Shown here piece by piece: positions 53,701 to 61,500 of a stretch of DNA of 64,000 nucleotides (the first letter of the stretch is position 1; each line of letters starts with the position of its first letter). A program made the translations under genes and the position numbers. Under the pieces are notes generated by a model. The model saw only the letters and a list, made by a program, of their open reading frames with translations, ran no database searches and had not been told where the DNA came from. The DNA comes from Variovorax sp. EL159 (GTDB lineage Bacteria > Pseudomonadota > Gammaproteobacteria > Burkholderiales > Burkholderiaceae_C), in the NCBI RefSeq assembly GCF_900100965.1, contig NZ_FMUJ01000008.1, positions 124,001 through 188,000 of the forward strand, read 5' to 3'.

Positions 53701-54178
53701 CACGCTTAGCGCCAACAAGGTCTGCTGGAAGGGTTCGAGCAGCTGCAGCGGCGGTGCCAGCGCCAACACGCAGTTCGGATGGACGCTGCCGCTGCCAAGC
53801 ACCGGCAACGAACAGGTGATCTACAACCCGACCACGGCGTATGGCATGTTCCTCGTCAACACGACCATCCCTGCGGTATCGCAGGCATTGACCTGCAACA
53901 CGCAGCCGGCGGCGGGCTACACGATGGCAGTGTCGCTCGATACCGGCGGCGCGCCCAACGCGTCGTTCTTCGGTGACCAGAATGGCAACTTCGTGGCCTA
54001 CAACGGCGGCATTGTGAGTGGCATTGGCCTCAGCGCGACCGGCACGCCATCCATCGTCACTGCGAACAAGTGGCCTTACCTGGTGCAGCAGACCACCGGT
54101 GGCACGGGTGTCGTTACCAAGATCAACCCCGCGGCCAACGGCAAAGGTGGCCGCTTGACGTGGATCAAACTGCGCTGA
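50756..54178 (+). CDS. pilY1: PilY1-type pilus tip adhesin with lectin-like N-terminus
   Basis: An exported 1140-residue protein with a Sec signal peptide (cleavage after AHA). Residues ~25-390 resemble an L-type lectin/concanavalin sandwich: DGISFFLADYA near 145 and GGYLGIGIDEYGNFSNP near 185. This replaces the von Willebrand A domain often found in PilY1. From ~550 on it is a PilY1 C-terminal beta-propeller: VVYIGANDGFLHGF near 600, and the calcium-loop-like DLDGDHVTDYVYGGDALGN near 835. A threonine/cysteine-rich stretch (TTTTTCKNSKCTTTTTG) lies in the lectin region. In context it is the tip adhesin and assembly factor of the pilus. Confidence 0.88.
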   Translation: MNRLRILLACLIGMVAGVPWLAHAQLIISDTLTGASSSYDWTALNGACLTAGNDTGSIPACIGKRLTYYTDKNSLLVGGTTGRLPDAVGSGALRLTNGDTQNGGSNGDNQTGAVVSNNPFYTNQGLQVTFTTVTYGGDGNNGTGADGISFFLADYAQGPSVGGLGGSLGYSCSNVNDRYEGVVGGYLGIGIDEYGNFSNPGDNTATGPGFKAGRISVRGAGNINWAALNALDPVHYPSSLSPTQQTAAVKATCKSGKVMDYSITTTTTCKNSKCTTTTTGPTGNATATSLLDYPLLLNGTAYSDLPSGVSISNQQGVNMPLRGNATPITYGLQITQDGLLSLSYSVNGGAAQTVINNQSITATNGPLPDRFRFGFSAGTGGSSNVHEITCFKAAPVNQSSSSAGTNVQQSGRVEAGTQVYLSYFHSTNRWGELTAQDLVSDPTTGIVSINPVANWDASCVLTGGACQATNGRNTAQASGSRSMLSWNGTAGIPFQWSQLTTAQKTALTVGDASQTDIRLRYLRGDRSNEVANPGGTLRTRTGVLGDIVDSSPTWVGGPSLPYKGPWIDALHPTSKAPEVTGSYAAFAGTTGATAQGGRQNVVYIGANDGFLHGFRSGTYDASGAFVNTTNDGTEVLAYIPAALLNIIHSTTPALDFSSTQYSHNLYADATPATGDLYYNGAWHTWLVSGVGPGGNATGPIGDKTSVANGVIYALDITDPTQFSEANASSLVRGEWTSGTGTSAITCIGNTNCGNNLGSTYGTPIIRRLHNGQWAALFGNGLNSSTGTAGLFIMLVDPATGAITFRFIDTGAGPTMSGTTITARNGMAYVASADLDGDHVTDYVYGGDALGNLWRFDLTDVDPAKWAVSAKPIFKTAAGQPITTRVTVSSVQGIGPAGQSGVVLSFGTGQQFPQTQINGTTYASAAQALYGVWDWDMSKWNAIGGASAQYASLVAPQAVDTTTLRAQSITATAPGSGTISGYRTLSANKVCWKGSSSCSGGASANTQFGWTLPLPSTGNEQVIYNPTTAYGMFLVNTTIPAVSQALTCNTQPAAGYTMAVSLDTGGAPNASFFGDQNGNFVAYNGGIVSGIGLSATGTPSIVTANKWPYLVQQTTGGTGVVTKINPAANGKGGRLTWIKLR

Positions 54179-54183
54179 CCCTC

Positions 54184-54645
54184 ATGAAGACGCTTCAACG
54201 CCCCATGGACAACCGGCGCAACGGCGCGGGCTTCACCCTGATCGAGATGATGATCGTGGTGGCCGTCGTGGCCATCCTCGCCGCCATTGCCTATCCGGCG
54301 TACCTGAGCCATGTGCAGAAGGCGCGCCGCACCGATGCCAAGACGGCGTTGCTGGACCTGGCAACGCGGCAGGAGCGCTTCTTCAGCATCAACAACACCT
54401 ATGCCGGCACGGCCGCGCAATTGGGGTACCCCGGCACCTTTCCGATCGACGTACAAACCAGCGGCACGGTCTTCTATCAACTCTCGGTCACGGCCTCCAC
54501 GCCAGCGGCGTTGGCCACGGGCTTCGCCGCGACTGCCACGCCGGTGAACCTGCAGGCCAACGACACGCTGTGTGGCACCTACTCCATCGACCAGCTCGGC
54601 ACCCAGGGCAGCACCGGAACCCTGGGCCCGACCGGCTGCTGGTAG
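54184..54645 (+). CDS. pilE: Type IV pilin protein PilE
   Basis: Pilin-like protein of 153 residues. The cleavage site is glycine before FTLIEMMIVVAVVAILAAIAYPAYLSHVQKARRTDAKTAL, a full class IVa signature. RQERFFSINNTYAG is the typical PilE minor-pilin continuation, and two C-terminal cysteines (LCGTYS and GCW) could form the D-loop disulfide. ATG at 54184 was taken; ATG at 54205 is an alternative with a shorter leader. It is the last gene of the cluster. Confidence 0.9.
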   Translation: MKTLQRPMDNRRNGAGFTLIEMMIVVAVVAILAAIAYPAYLSHVQKARRTDAKTALLDLATRQERFFSINNTYAGTAAQLGYPGTFPIDVQTSGTVFYQLSVTASTPAALATGFAATATPVNLQANDTLCGTYSIDQLGTQGSTGTLGPTGCW

Positions 54646-54678
54646 CGGCCTGCTCGCGATGCGGGGCGGTGCGTTCGA

Positions 54679-55161
54679 TCAGTGCTTGTGACCCCCATGC
54701 GTCGCAGCACCGGCAGGCTGCGCCGACGCATTCAACGCCCGCACCGGTGCCTTCACCTCGATCGATTCACGCTTGCCGTCCTTGTCCTCGAACACCAGCG
54801 TGAGCGGCACGGTGTCGCCTTCTTTCACTTGCTGCTTGAGGTCGAGCAGCATCACGTGGTAGCCGCCGGGCTTGAGTTCAACCGTCTTGCCGGCGGGCAG
54901 GTCGAGGGCCGGAATCTGCCGCATGCGCATCACGTTGTCCTGCATCGCCATCTCGTGGACTTCGACGACCGGCGTGACGGGCGAGCTGGCCGAGACCAGC
55001 TTCGTGTCTTTTGCGGCGCTGAGCTGCATGAAGGCGCCGGTGGCCTTCTGCTGCGGCACGGTGGCGCGGACCCAGGCCTCCTTGACGGTGACTTGCGCAT
55101 GCGCGGTGGCCACGAGGAACGAGGCGGCCGAGAGGGCGAGGATGCGTGCAATGGGTGTCAT
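54679..55161 (-). CDS. Periplasmic copper chaperone PCu(A)C
   Basis: A 160-residue exported copper(I) chaperone. The signal peptide ends in ATAHA. The metal motif H-x-M-x10-M-x21-H-x-M is visible (VHEMAMQDNVMRMRQIP, then GGYHVMLLDL). A histidine tail (THGGHKH) may add binding capacity. It is thought to deliver copper to the CuA centre of cytochrome c oxidase with SCO proteins, one of which is encoded 44 bp upstream. Confidence 0.92.
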   Translation of the reverse strand: MTPIARILALSAASFLVATAHAQVTVKEAWVRATVPQQKATGAFMQLSAAKDTKLVSASSPVTPVVEVHEMAMQDNVMRMRQIPALDLPAGKTVELKPGGYHVMLLDLKQQVKEGDTVPLTLVFEDKDGKRESIEVKAPVRALNASAQPAGAATHGGHKH

Positions 55162-55205
55162 GAAAAATCTCCTTGAATGTGTATGCGTGTCGGGGTTGTT
55201 GAAGC

Positions 55206-55862
55206 TCAGGCGGATGTCTTGAGGATCTGCCGCAGGTCTTGCGCGCACTCTTCGGCGCTCTGTTCGTGGCGAAGCACCAGCCGGATCTTTCCCTTCGGAT
55301 CGAACACGTAGCTGAAGGCCGAGTGGTCCATCGTGTAGGAGGAGCCGGTGGGCACTTTCTTGTAGAAGACCTTGAAGTCCTTCGCGGTCTCGCTGGTCTT
55401 CTGCAGGTCGCCATAGAGGCCGATGAAGCTCGGGTCGAAGGCCTGCGTGTAGGCCTTGAGCACCACGGGCGAATCGCGTTCCGGATCGACGGTGACGAAG
55501 ATCACCTGCAGGCGCTCGCCATCGGTGCCCAGCAGCCTGCGGATTTCCGCGGCGCGCACCAGTGCGGTGGGGCAGACGTCGGGGCACTGCGTGAAGCCGA
55601 AGAAGATCATCACGGCCTTGCCCTTGTAGTCGGCCAGTGTGCGCTCGCGGCCATCGGGGTCGGTCAGGCGAAAGTCCTGCGCGTAGTTGGCGCCGGTGAT
55701 GTCGACGCCGTTGAAGCTGGTGGGCAGCGCCTTGTCGCAGCCCACGAGCAACAGCGCCGCGAGGTTGCCGCCGGCCAGCAACAGGGCGCGGCGGTGCAAG
55801 GGCGCACGCGCCGATGGCGATGCCGCACGCGATGCGGGCGGCGGATGGTTGGTCTGGTTCAT
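55206..55862 (-). CDS. SCO1/SenC family copper-delivery lipoprotein
   Basis: A 218-residue thioredoxin-fold protein anchored by a lipobox (LLLVGC) after an RR-containing leader. The copper ligands are the CPDVC motif (FFGFTQCPDVCPT) and the downstream histidine in TMDHSAFSYVFD. It reduces or metallates the CuA site of cytochrome oxidase. Co-oriented with the PCu(A)C gene and preceded by the DUF2946 gene, it forms a compact copper-handling unit. Confidence 0.92.
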   Translation of the reverse strand: MNQTNHPPPASRAASPSARAPLHRRALLLAGGNLAALLLVGCDKALPTSFNGVDITGANYAQDFRLTDPDGRERTLADYKGKAVMIFFGFTQCPDVCPTALVRAAEIRRLLGTDGERLQVIFVTVDPERDSPVVLKAYTQAFDPSFIGLYGDLQKTSETAKDFKVFYKKVPTGSSYTMDHSAFSYVFDPKGKIRLVLRHEQSAEECAQDLRQILKTSA

Positions 55863-55984
55863 GAAAAAACTCTCTCTGTCTCTCCGATGCCCTGTGCGGG
55901 CATTGGCTCATTGCGGGACGCGGCGCGACGCGACATCTGCCGAAGTGGCAGTCGTGTGCTACGTGCGGGCGTGCGAAAGAAGAG

Positions 55985-56389
55985 TCAGGAGAGCGCGGGA
56001 GGCCCGCGCGCCGGCATCGGTGCGGCGGTGGCCTTGGCGACGTGCGCGGACGGCATCGGCCGGCCCGCATGCGCCAGCGGCACGAGCACGGGGAGAGACA
56101 GCGCCGGCGGCACGGCGGGCGGTGCGCCCGACAGCACGCACAGCGGGCAGTCCATGTGGCCGGCGCCCAGCTCCTGCACACCGTCGTCGGTGTGCACGAT
56201 CGCCTTGACCGAACCGGCACTTGCACAGACGAGTTCCACGGTCTGCGGATGCACGACCGGCGAAGCCACGGCCACGCCGATGGAGAGCACAAACCACAGC
56301 AGCACCCAGCGGACAAGGCCCACGCCCGGACGACGCATGCCCGTGCGTGCAACGGGCTTGAATCGTGGGAAGAGGGCGGAGGAGGGCAT
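55985..56389 (-). CDS. DUF2946-type small membrane protein
   Basis: A 134-residue protein with one N-terminal membrane segment (LVRWVLLWFVLSIGVAVA), then CASAGSVKAIV and HMDCPLCVLSG, the C-P-L-C pattern of DUF2946. Members usually sit by copper genes, as here. The start could also be ATG at 56338 (after 17 residues), since neither has a clear ribosome-binding site. Role in copper binding is inferred from the cysteine/histidine motif and context. Confidence 0.75.
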   Translation of the reverse strand: MPSSALFPRFKPVARTGMRRPGVGLVRWVLLWFVLSIGVAVASPVVHPQTVELVCASAGSVKAIVHTDDGVQELGAGHMDCPLCVLSGAPPAVPPALSLPVLVPLAHAGRPMPSAHVAKATAAPMPARGPPALS

Positions 56390-56495
56390 CGGCGCGAATT
56401 ATCGGCCACCAAGCGGCTGGCGCACCACCGATGCGATGACTGCTACTTCTTGCAGTCGAGCGTGAAGCCGGCTCCGGCCACGCTCGCCGCAAATC

Positions 56496-57980
56496 TCACT
56501 GCGGCGAGGCTGCAATAAGCCCCAATGCTTTCGCATCCAGCACCGTCATGGCGTTGTACTCAAGGCCAAGCACACCAGAGGCCGCCAGCGCCTTGAGTTC
56601 CTTGTTCACCGCTTGCCGATTGGCCTGCAGCATCATCGCGAGGCTCGCTTGCGACACCTGCAGGCGCACGACGTCTTCGCCATTCGCATGCGTTCCGTGA
56701 AGCGCAGCGAGCCGCTGCACAGTGGACGCCACGCGTTGCTGCAGCGAGCCCGCGACCTGGCCGTGCACCGTGTGGGTGTAAGACACGTGCTGGCGTTCGG
56801 ACATCAGCAGCGCTTCTTTCCACAGCATCGGTTCGCTGTCGAGAATCTCCAGCAGCAGGGCCATGGGCATGTGGATCGCGACGACATCGGTGGTCGCGAC
56901 GAAGTCGTAGTGCCCATGGTTGAGCGTGGGCAATGCCTCTTCGAGCACTGGCTTGAGGTATGAGAAATCACCCGGCCCCCAAAGCAGCAGGGAGAAGCGA
57001 TCGCCCTCGGGCGACACGCGGCCGATCGATATGTGGCCCGAGATGAAGAGCACGTATTCGGAAACGCCGCTCAGTTCGGTCCAAACCACAGACCCGCGCG
57101 GATGCCGGCCCACGCGCGACGAAAGCAGGAGCCGCGTCATGGCCGTGAAAGACCAGGGCATGAAGGCCTGTTTGACACGCAATTCTCTTTCCATGAACGC
57201 GTTGTCCGCCAGCGAGTTCTTGCCCCAGCTCACGCGGGCAACCGCATTGGGTGCGTGCGATGCCAGGGCAGGACGGGCAATGTTCTGCAATGCAACCGGA
57301 TCGAGGATTGCGACGGCGTTGTACTTCAGCTTGATCACGCCGGAGGCCGCCAGGGCCGCCAGTTCCTTGTGCGCGGATTGACGGCTGACGCGCAGCATGG
57401 AGGCCATGTCGTGCTGGGCGAGTCGCAGGTGAACAGCGCCGTCTTCGCTGCCGCGGGTGCCGTAGTACTCGGCCAGCTTTTCAATGGTCTCGGCCACCCG
57501 CCGTGAGAGTTTGCCGGCCATCTGGCTGGTCGTCAGTTGGCCCTGCTCCACGTCTTGCGATATGAGCATGTGGCCTATGTCGGCCCATCGCGCGGGCTCG
57601 CTGTCGAGCAGCGCAAAGAGTTGATGGCCGGGGATGTGGATGGCCACGGCGTCGTCGCTGGCGATGTATTCGAAGGGGCGTTCTTCGAGTTCGAGCATGT
57701 GCGCAAAGCCAAGAAGAACGCCCGGGCCGAGAAGCGTCCAGGTCAAACCGGCGTTGCTGTCGGAGGGCCTTGTATGCAGCACGCTCCCACTCACGAGCGT
57801 GAGCATTTCAGGCTCCGTGGCCTCGTCGGACAGCAGCTTTCCCCGTGTGTGCCATTGCAGCCTGGAGAACGCCAAAAGCCGGCTCATGGCCACGGACGGC
57901 CATGCGGCAAAGGCTGGCATTTCGCGCAGCGTGCGCTCCATCAGTTCCTTGTCGCTCAGGCGGGGCTCGGTATCGGTCAT
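56496..57980 (-). CDS. Tandem (single-chain) double Crp/Fnr regulator
   Basis: A 494-residue protein containing two complete Crp/Fnr units in series. Unit 1 (~1-235) has a cNMP-type barrel and helix-turn-helix QHDMASMLRVSRQSAHKEL. Unit 2 (~260-494) has another barrel and QASLAMMLQANRQAVNKEL. Parallel landmarks (LLAFSRLQWHTRG / LLLSSRVGRHPRG; ALLDSEPARWADI / EILDSEPMLWKEA; LAASGVIKLKYNAVAILDP / LAASGVLGLEYNAMTVLDA) show an internal duplication. Crp proteins normally dimerise, so one chain may act as a dimer. It starts at ATG 57980 and is divergent from the adhesin across 543 bp. Confidence 0.88.
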   Translation of the reverse strand: MTDTEPRLSDKELMERTLREMPAFAAWPSVAMSRLLAFSRLQWHTRGKLLSDEATEPEMLTLVSGSVLHTRPSDSNAGLTWTLLGPGVLLGFAHMLELEERPFEYIASDDAVAIHIPGHQLFALLDSEPARWADIGHMLISQDVEQGQLTTSQMAGKLSRRVAETIEKLAEYYGTRGSEDGAVHLRLAQHDMASMLRVSRQSAHKELAALAASGVIKLKYNAVAILDPVALQNIARPALASHAPNAVARVSWGKNSLADNAFMERELRVKQAFMPWSFTAMTRLLLSSRVGRHPRGSVVWTELSGVSEYVLFISGHISIGRVSPEGDRFSLLLWGPGDFSYLKPVLEEALPTLNHGHYDFVATTDVVAIHMPMALLLEILDSEPMLWKEALLMSERQHVSYTHTVHGQVAGSLQQRVASTVQRLAALHGTHANGEDVVRLQVSQASLAMMLQANRQAVNKELKALAASGVLGLEYNAMTVLDAKALGLIAASPQ

Positions 57981-58183
57981 TGATTTCTTTCTGATCGCCA
58001 GGAAGGCGTGCGGGCGGCGCATTTTTTCCTGGCTTGCGACCTCTTGAACCCCGGCAAAAAACCGTTCTCCGATTTTTCGCAACTGAAAAGGCGTGCTGGA
58101 ATTTTTCTGTGAGGCGGGCGGTATTTCAACTCACGAATAAATCACAAGTACTGCTTTCTGATGCCTGTCCACGAATGCAGTTC

Positions 58184-58260
58184 CAAAAATCGTTCACGTT
58201 TGAAGAGACTCGATCTTTGTGAAAGTCGTTTTATAGACATTCGCAAAAAACTTTTCAAGC
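58184..58260. promoter_or_regulatory. Conserved promoter element, copy 1 (upstream of adhesin)
   Basis: Aligns with 63828-63905 with one single-base gap: CGTTCAC, TTxAAGAG, AGTCG-N6-xGACATT, then an A-run and TTTC. The dyad AGTCG-N6-AGACA (58224-58239) has Crp-family spacing. TTATAG inside it resembles a -10 element, but no matching -35 is clear. The adjacent double Crp-type regulator is the natural candidate ligand. Confidence 0.6.
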
Positions 58261-58293
58261 GCCCAAATTTAGATTTGCCCGCTTCGATCGCTT

Positions 58294-58312
58294 CCACGGC
58301 TCCCGTGGTTTT
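58294..58312 (+). terminator. Terminator-like hairpin in the adhesin leader
   Basis: CCACGG and CCGTGG arms around CTC, followed by TTTT. It sits between the conserved promoter element and the adhesin start, so on the plus strand it could attenuate the adhesin transcript. The stem is only six base pairs. Confidence 0.4.
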
Positions 58313-58523
58313 CATCAGCAGGTCGAGTGGTTGAAGCAGGCCTTGGTCTCGCATCCGTTGCGGGCACTCCCTCCGAAACAGAGCCATGCATGCGCTTTCT
58401 TGAGCGCCTGCGCGGCCAAACGGCTGGCTCCGTTTGCGCTCTTGGCAATCACTCTTCTTGATGACTGCGATCGATGCAGCCGCGGCGCATGCCGTTTGTC
58501 TTTTGGATTGATTTTCGATTTTT

Positions 58524-61500
58524 ATGAACAAGACTTTTCAAACGGTATGGAACGACGCGCTCGGCGCATGGGTCGCCGCTTCCGAGGTAGCCGCGGTACG
58601 AGGAAAACGCAACAGCTCGTGCGTTGCCGCCCGACCCGATGGCGGAACTCACCGGGAACGGCGCGGGCGCCCAACGCTCGTCTTCACTGCCGTGGCGGCG
58701 GCTGTGTTTGTGTTCGCATTCTCTGCATCACCCGACGCAAATGCAGCGGCAGTGAACATCCCGGCGGACATTTGCGTTGGCGGCGCGAATAGCGTTGTGT
58801 ATAGAACCAATCCCGGCACCACCTTGAATGCAAATCCAACTTCTGGACTGGCGCCCACTGCCAACAACGCAGTTGGAACATATGGTTGGGTCTCGGGCTG
58901 CATGGCGAGCGGGGGCGGCTTGGGTTATACGGTGTTGGGGTCCTTTGCCAATGGGGGCGGTTTCATTGGTGTGACTGCGATTGGCAACCAAGCGAATGCT
59001 GCCGCCAACTTTGCCACTGCGGTGGGCACGGAGTCGACCGCCATCGGCGTGGCGAGTTCGGCATTCGGCACGGGGAGCATCGCGTCCGGCAGTAGCTCCG
59101 TCTCCATAGGGGGCGGGGGCGCTTCAACGCTCAGCGCGGCAAATTCAACCACTGCATCCGGGAACGGCGCCATTGCAATCGGCGTCAACGACACCAAAGG
59201 AGCACAAGCTGCGGCGGCCGATGGCATCGCCATTGGCGGCCAGTCTTCCGTGGCTGCGGCGGCCACCTCCGGCGTAGCCATCGGCCGCGGCGCAGTCTCG
59301 AGCACTGCGCGCAGCGTGGCGCTGGGTGATGGGGCTTCTACCGCAGCAGCAATCAACGTCTCCAGCGCCACGGTAGGAGGCATTACCTACGGCGGTTTCG
59401 CAGGCGCCGCACCTGTAGGCGTTGTCAGCATGGGCACGGCAGGTGCCGAGCGTCAAGTCACCAATGTGGCTGCGGGCCGAGTGGCGGTCGATTCGACCGA
59501 TGTGATCAATGGCAGCCAGCTTTTTTCCACGCTGAGTACGACGACTAGCAGCATCGGCCGTCTGTCGACCTCGACGTCTACCGGGCTAAGCACCACGAAC
59601 AGCAATATGAGTAGCCTGTCGACGTCGACGTCGACGTCGACCGGTCTGAGCACTGCCACGAGCAGCATCAGCAGCCTGTCGACCTCGGCCTCTACTGGGA
59701 TCAGCAGCCTGTCGACCTCAACGTCGACGGGCTTGAGCACGACGAACAGCAGCGTTGCCAGCCTGTCGAGTTCGACATCTATCGGTCTGAGCACCACCAA
59801 CAGCACCATCAGCAGTCTTTCGACGGGCTTGAGCACGTCGGCGAGCGGCATCGGCAGCCTGTCCACGGGTTTGAGCACGACGAACAGCAGCTTGACGAAC
59901 CTTTCGACCTCGACGTCTACTGGGTTGAGTACCGCGACCAGCAGCCTCTCAAGCTTGTCGGCTTCGACATCGACGGGCCTGAGTACTGCGACCAGTGGCA
60001 TTGGCAGCCTTTCGACTGGCCTGAGCACAACCAATAGCGTCGTTGCCAGCTTGTCGGCCTCGACATCCACCGGGATCGGCAGCTTGTCGACGTCAACCTC
60101 GACGGGGTTGAGCACGGCGACCAGCAGTGTTGCCAGCCTGTCGACGTCGACTTCAACTGGCCTGAGCACTGCGACGAGCGGCATCGGCAGCCTTTCCACC
60201 GGGCTGAGCACGACCAACAGCAACGTCGCCAGTTTGTCGGCGTCGACCTCAACCGGTCTGAGCACCGCGACGAGCAGCATCAGCAGTTTGTCGACCTCCG
60301 CTTCCACAGGGATCAGCAGCCTGTCGACGTCGACGTCCACTGGCCTGAGCACGACGAGCAGCAGCGTCGCCAGTTTGTCGGCGTCGACCTCGACTGGTCT
60401 GAGCACGGCCACGAGCAGCATCGGTAGCTTGTCGACAGGCCTGAGCACGACGAATAGCAATGTCGCCAGCTTGTCGACATCGACCTCGACCGGTCTGAGC
60501 ACTGCAGCCAGCAGTATCAGCAGTCTGTCGAGCTCGGCCTCTACCGGGATCAGCAGCCTGTCGACTTCGACATCTACTGGCCTGAGCACGACGAACAGCA
60601 ATGTCGCCAGCTTGTCGACGTCGGCCTCGACGGGTCTGAGTACCGCAGCCAGCAGCATCAGCAGTCTGTCGACCTCCGCCTCCACCGGGATCAACAGCTT
60701 GTCGACAGGCCTGAGTACGGCGAACAGCAGCATCGGTAGCTTGTCGACCGGACTTGCCAACGCGGTGCAGTACGACGACGCAACCCACAAGCAAGTGACC
60801 TTGGGCGGTGTCGGCGCGAAAGAGCCGGTGGTCCTCACCAATGTGGCTGCAGGCGTGAATCCGACCGATGCGGTGAACTTCAGTCAGCTGACCTCGCTGT
60901 CGACCACGGTCTCCAGTGGGATCGCGAGCCTGTCCACTGGGCTGAGCACGACGAACAGCAACGTGGGAAGTCTGTCGACTTCGACCTCGACGGGGCTGAG
61001 CACCGCGACGAGCAGCATCGAAAGCCTGTCGACCTCGACCTCCACCGGGATCAGCAGTCTGTCGACTTCAACGTCGACGGGATTGAGCACGGCGACGAGC
61101 AGCATCCAAAGCCTGTCGACCTCGGCTTCTACTGGGATCAGTAGCCTATCGACATCAACGTCGACAGGTTTGAGTACCGCGACCAGCAGCATCGGAAGTT
61201 TGTCGACTTCGACTTCCACGGGGATCAGCAGCTTGTCCACGTCAACCTCGACCGGCCTGAGCACGGCGACGAGCAACATCGAGAGCCTGTCGACCTCGAC
61301 GTCTACCGGGATTAGCAGCTTGTCGACTTCAACGTCAACTGGCTTGAGCACGGCAGCGAGCAGCATCCAAAGCCTATCGACCTCGACTTCCACGGGGATC
61401 AGCAGCCTGTCGACTTCAACTTCGACGGGGCTGAGTACGGCAACGAGCGGTATTCAAAGCCTGTCGACCTCGGCCTCCACGGGGATCAGTAGTCTGTCGA

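Larger units (their letters stand above)
57981..58523. other. Long AT-rich divergent regulatory region (tandem regulator / adhesin)
   Basis: About 540 noncoding bases, much richer in A/T than the neighbourhood. They include the element at 58184-58260 (also found after the adhesin), a terminator-like hairpin at 58294-58312, and about 210 bases between that hairpin and the adhesin start. The short ORFs here have no family features and were not called. Confidence 0.6.
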
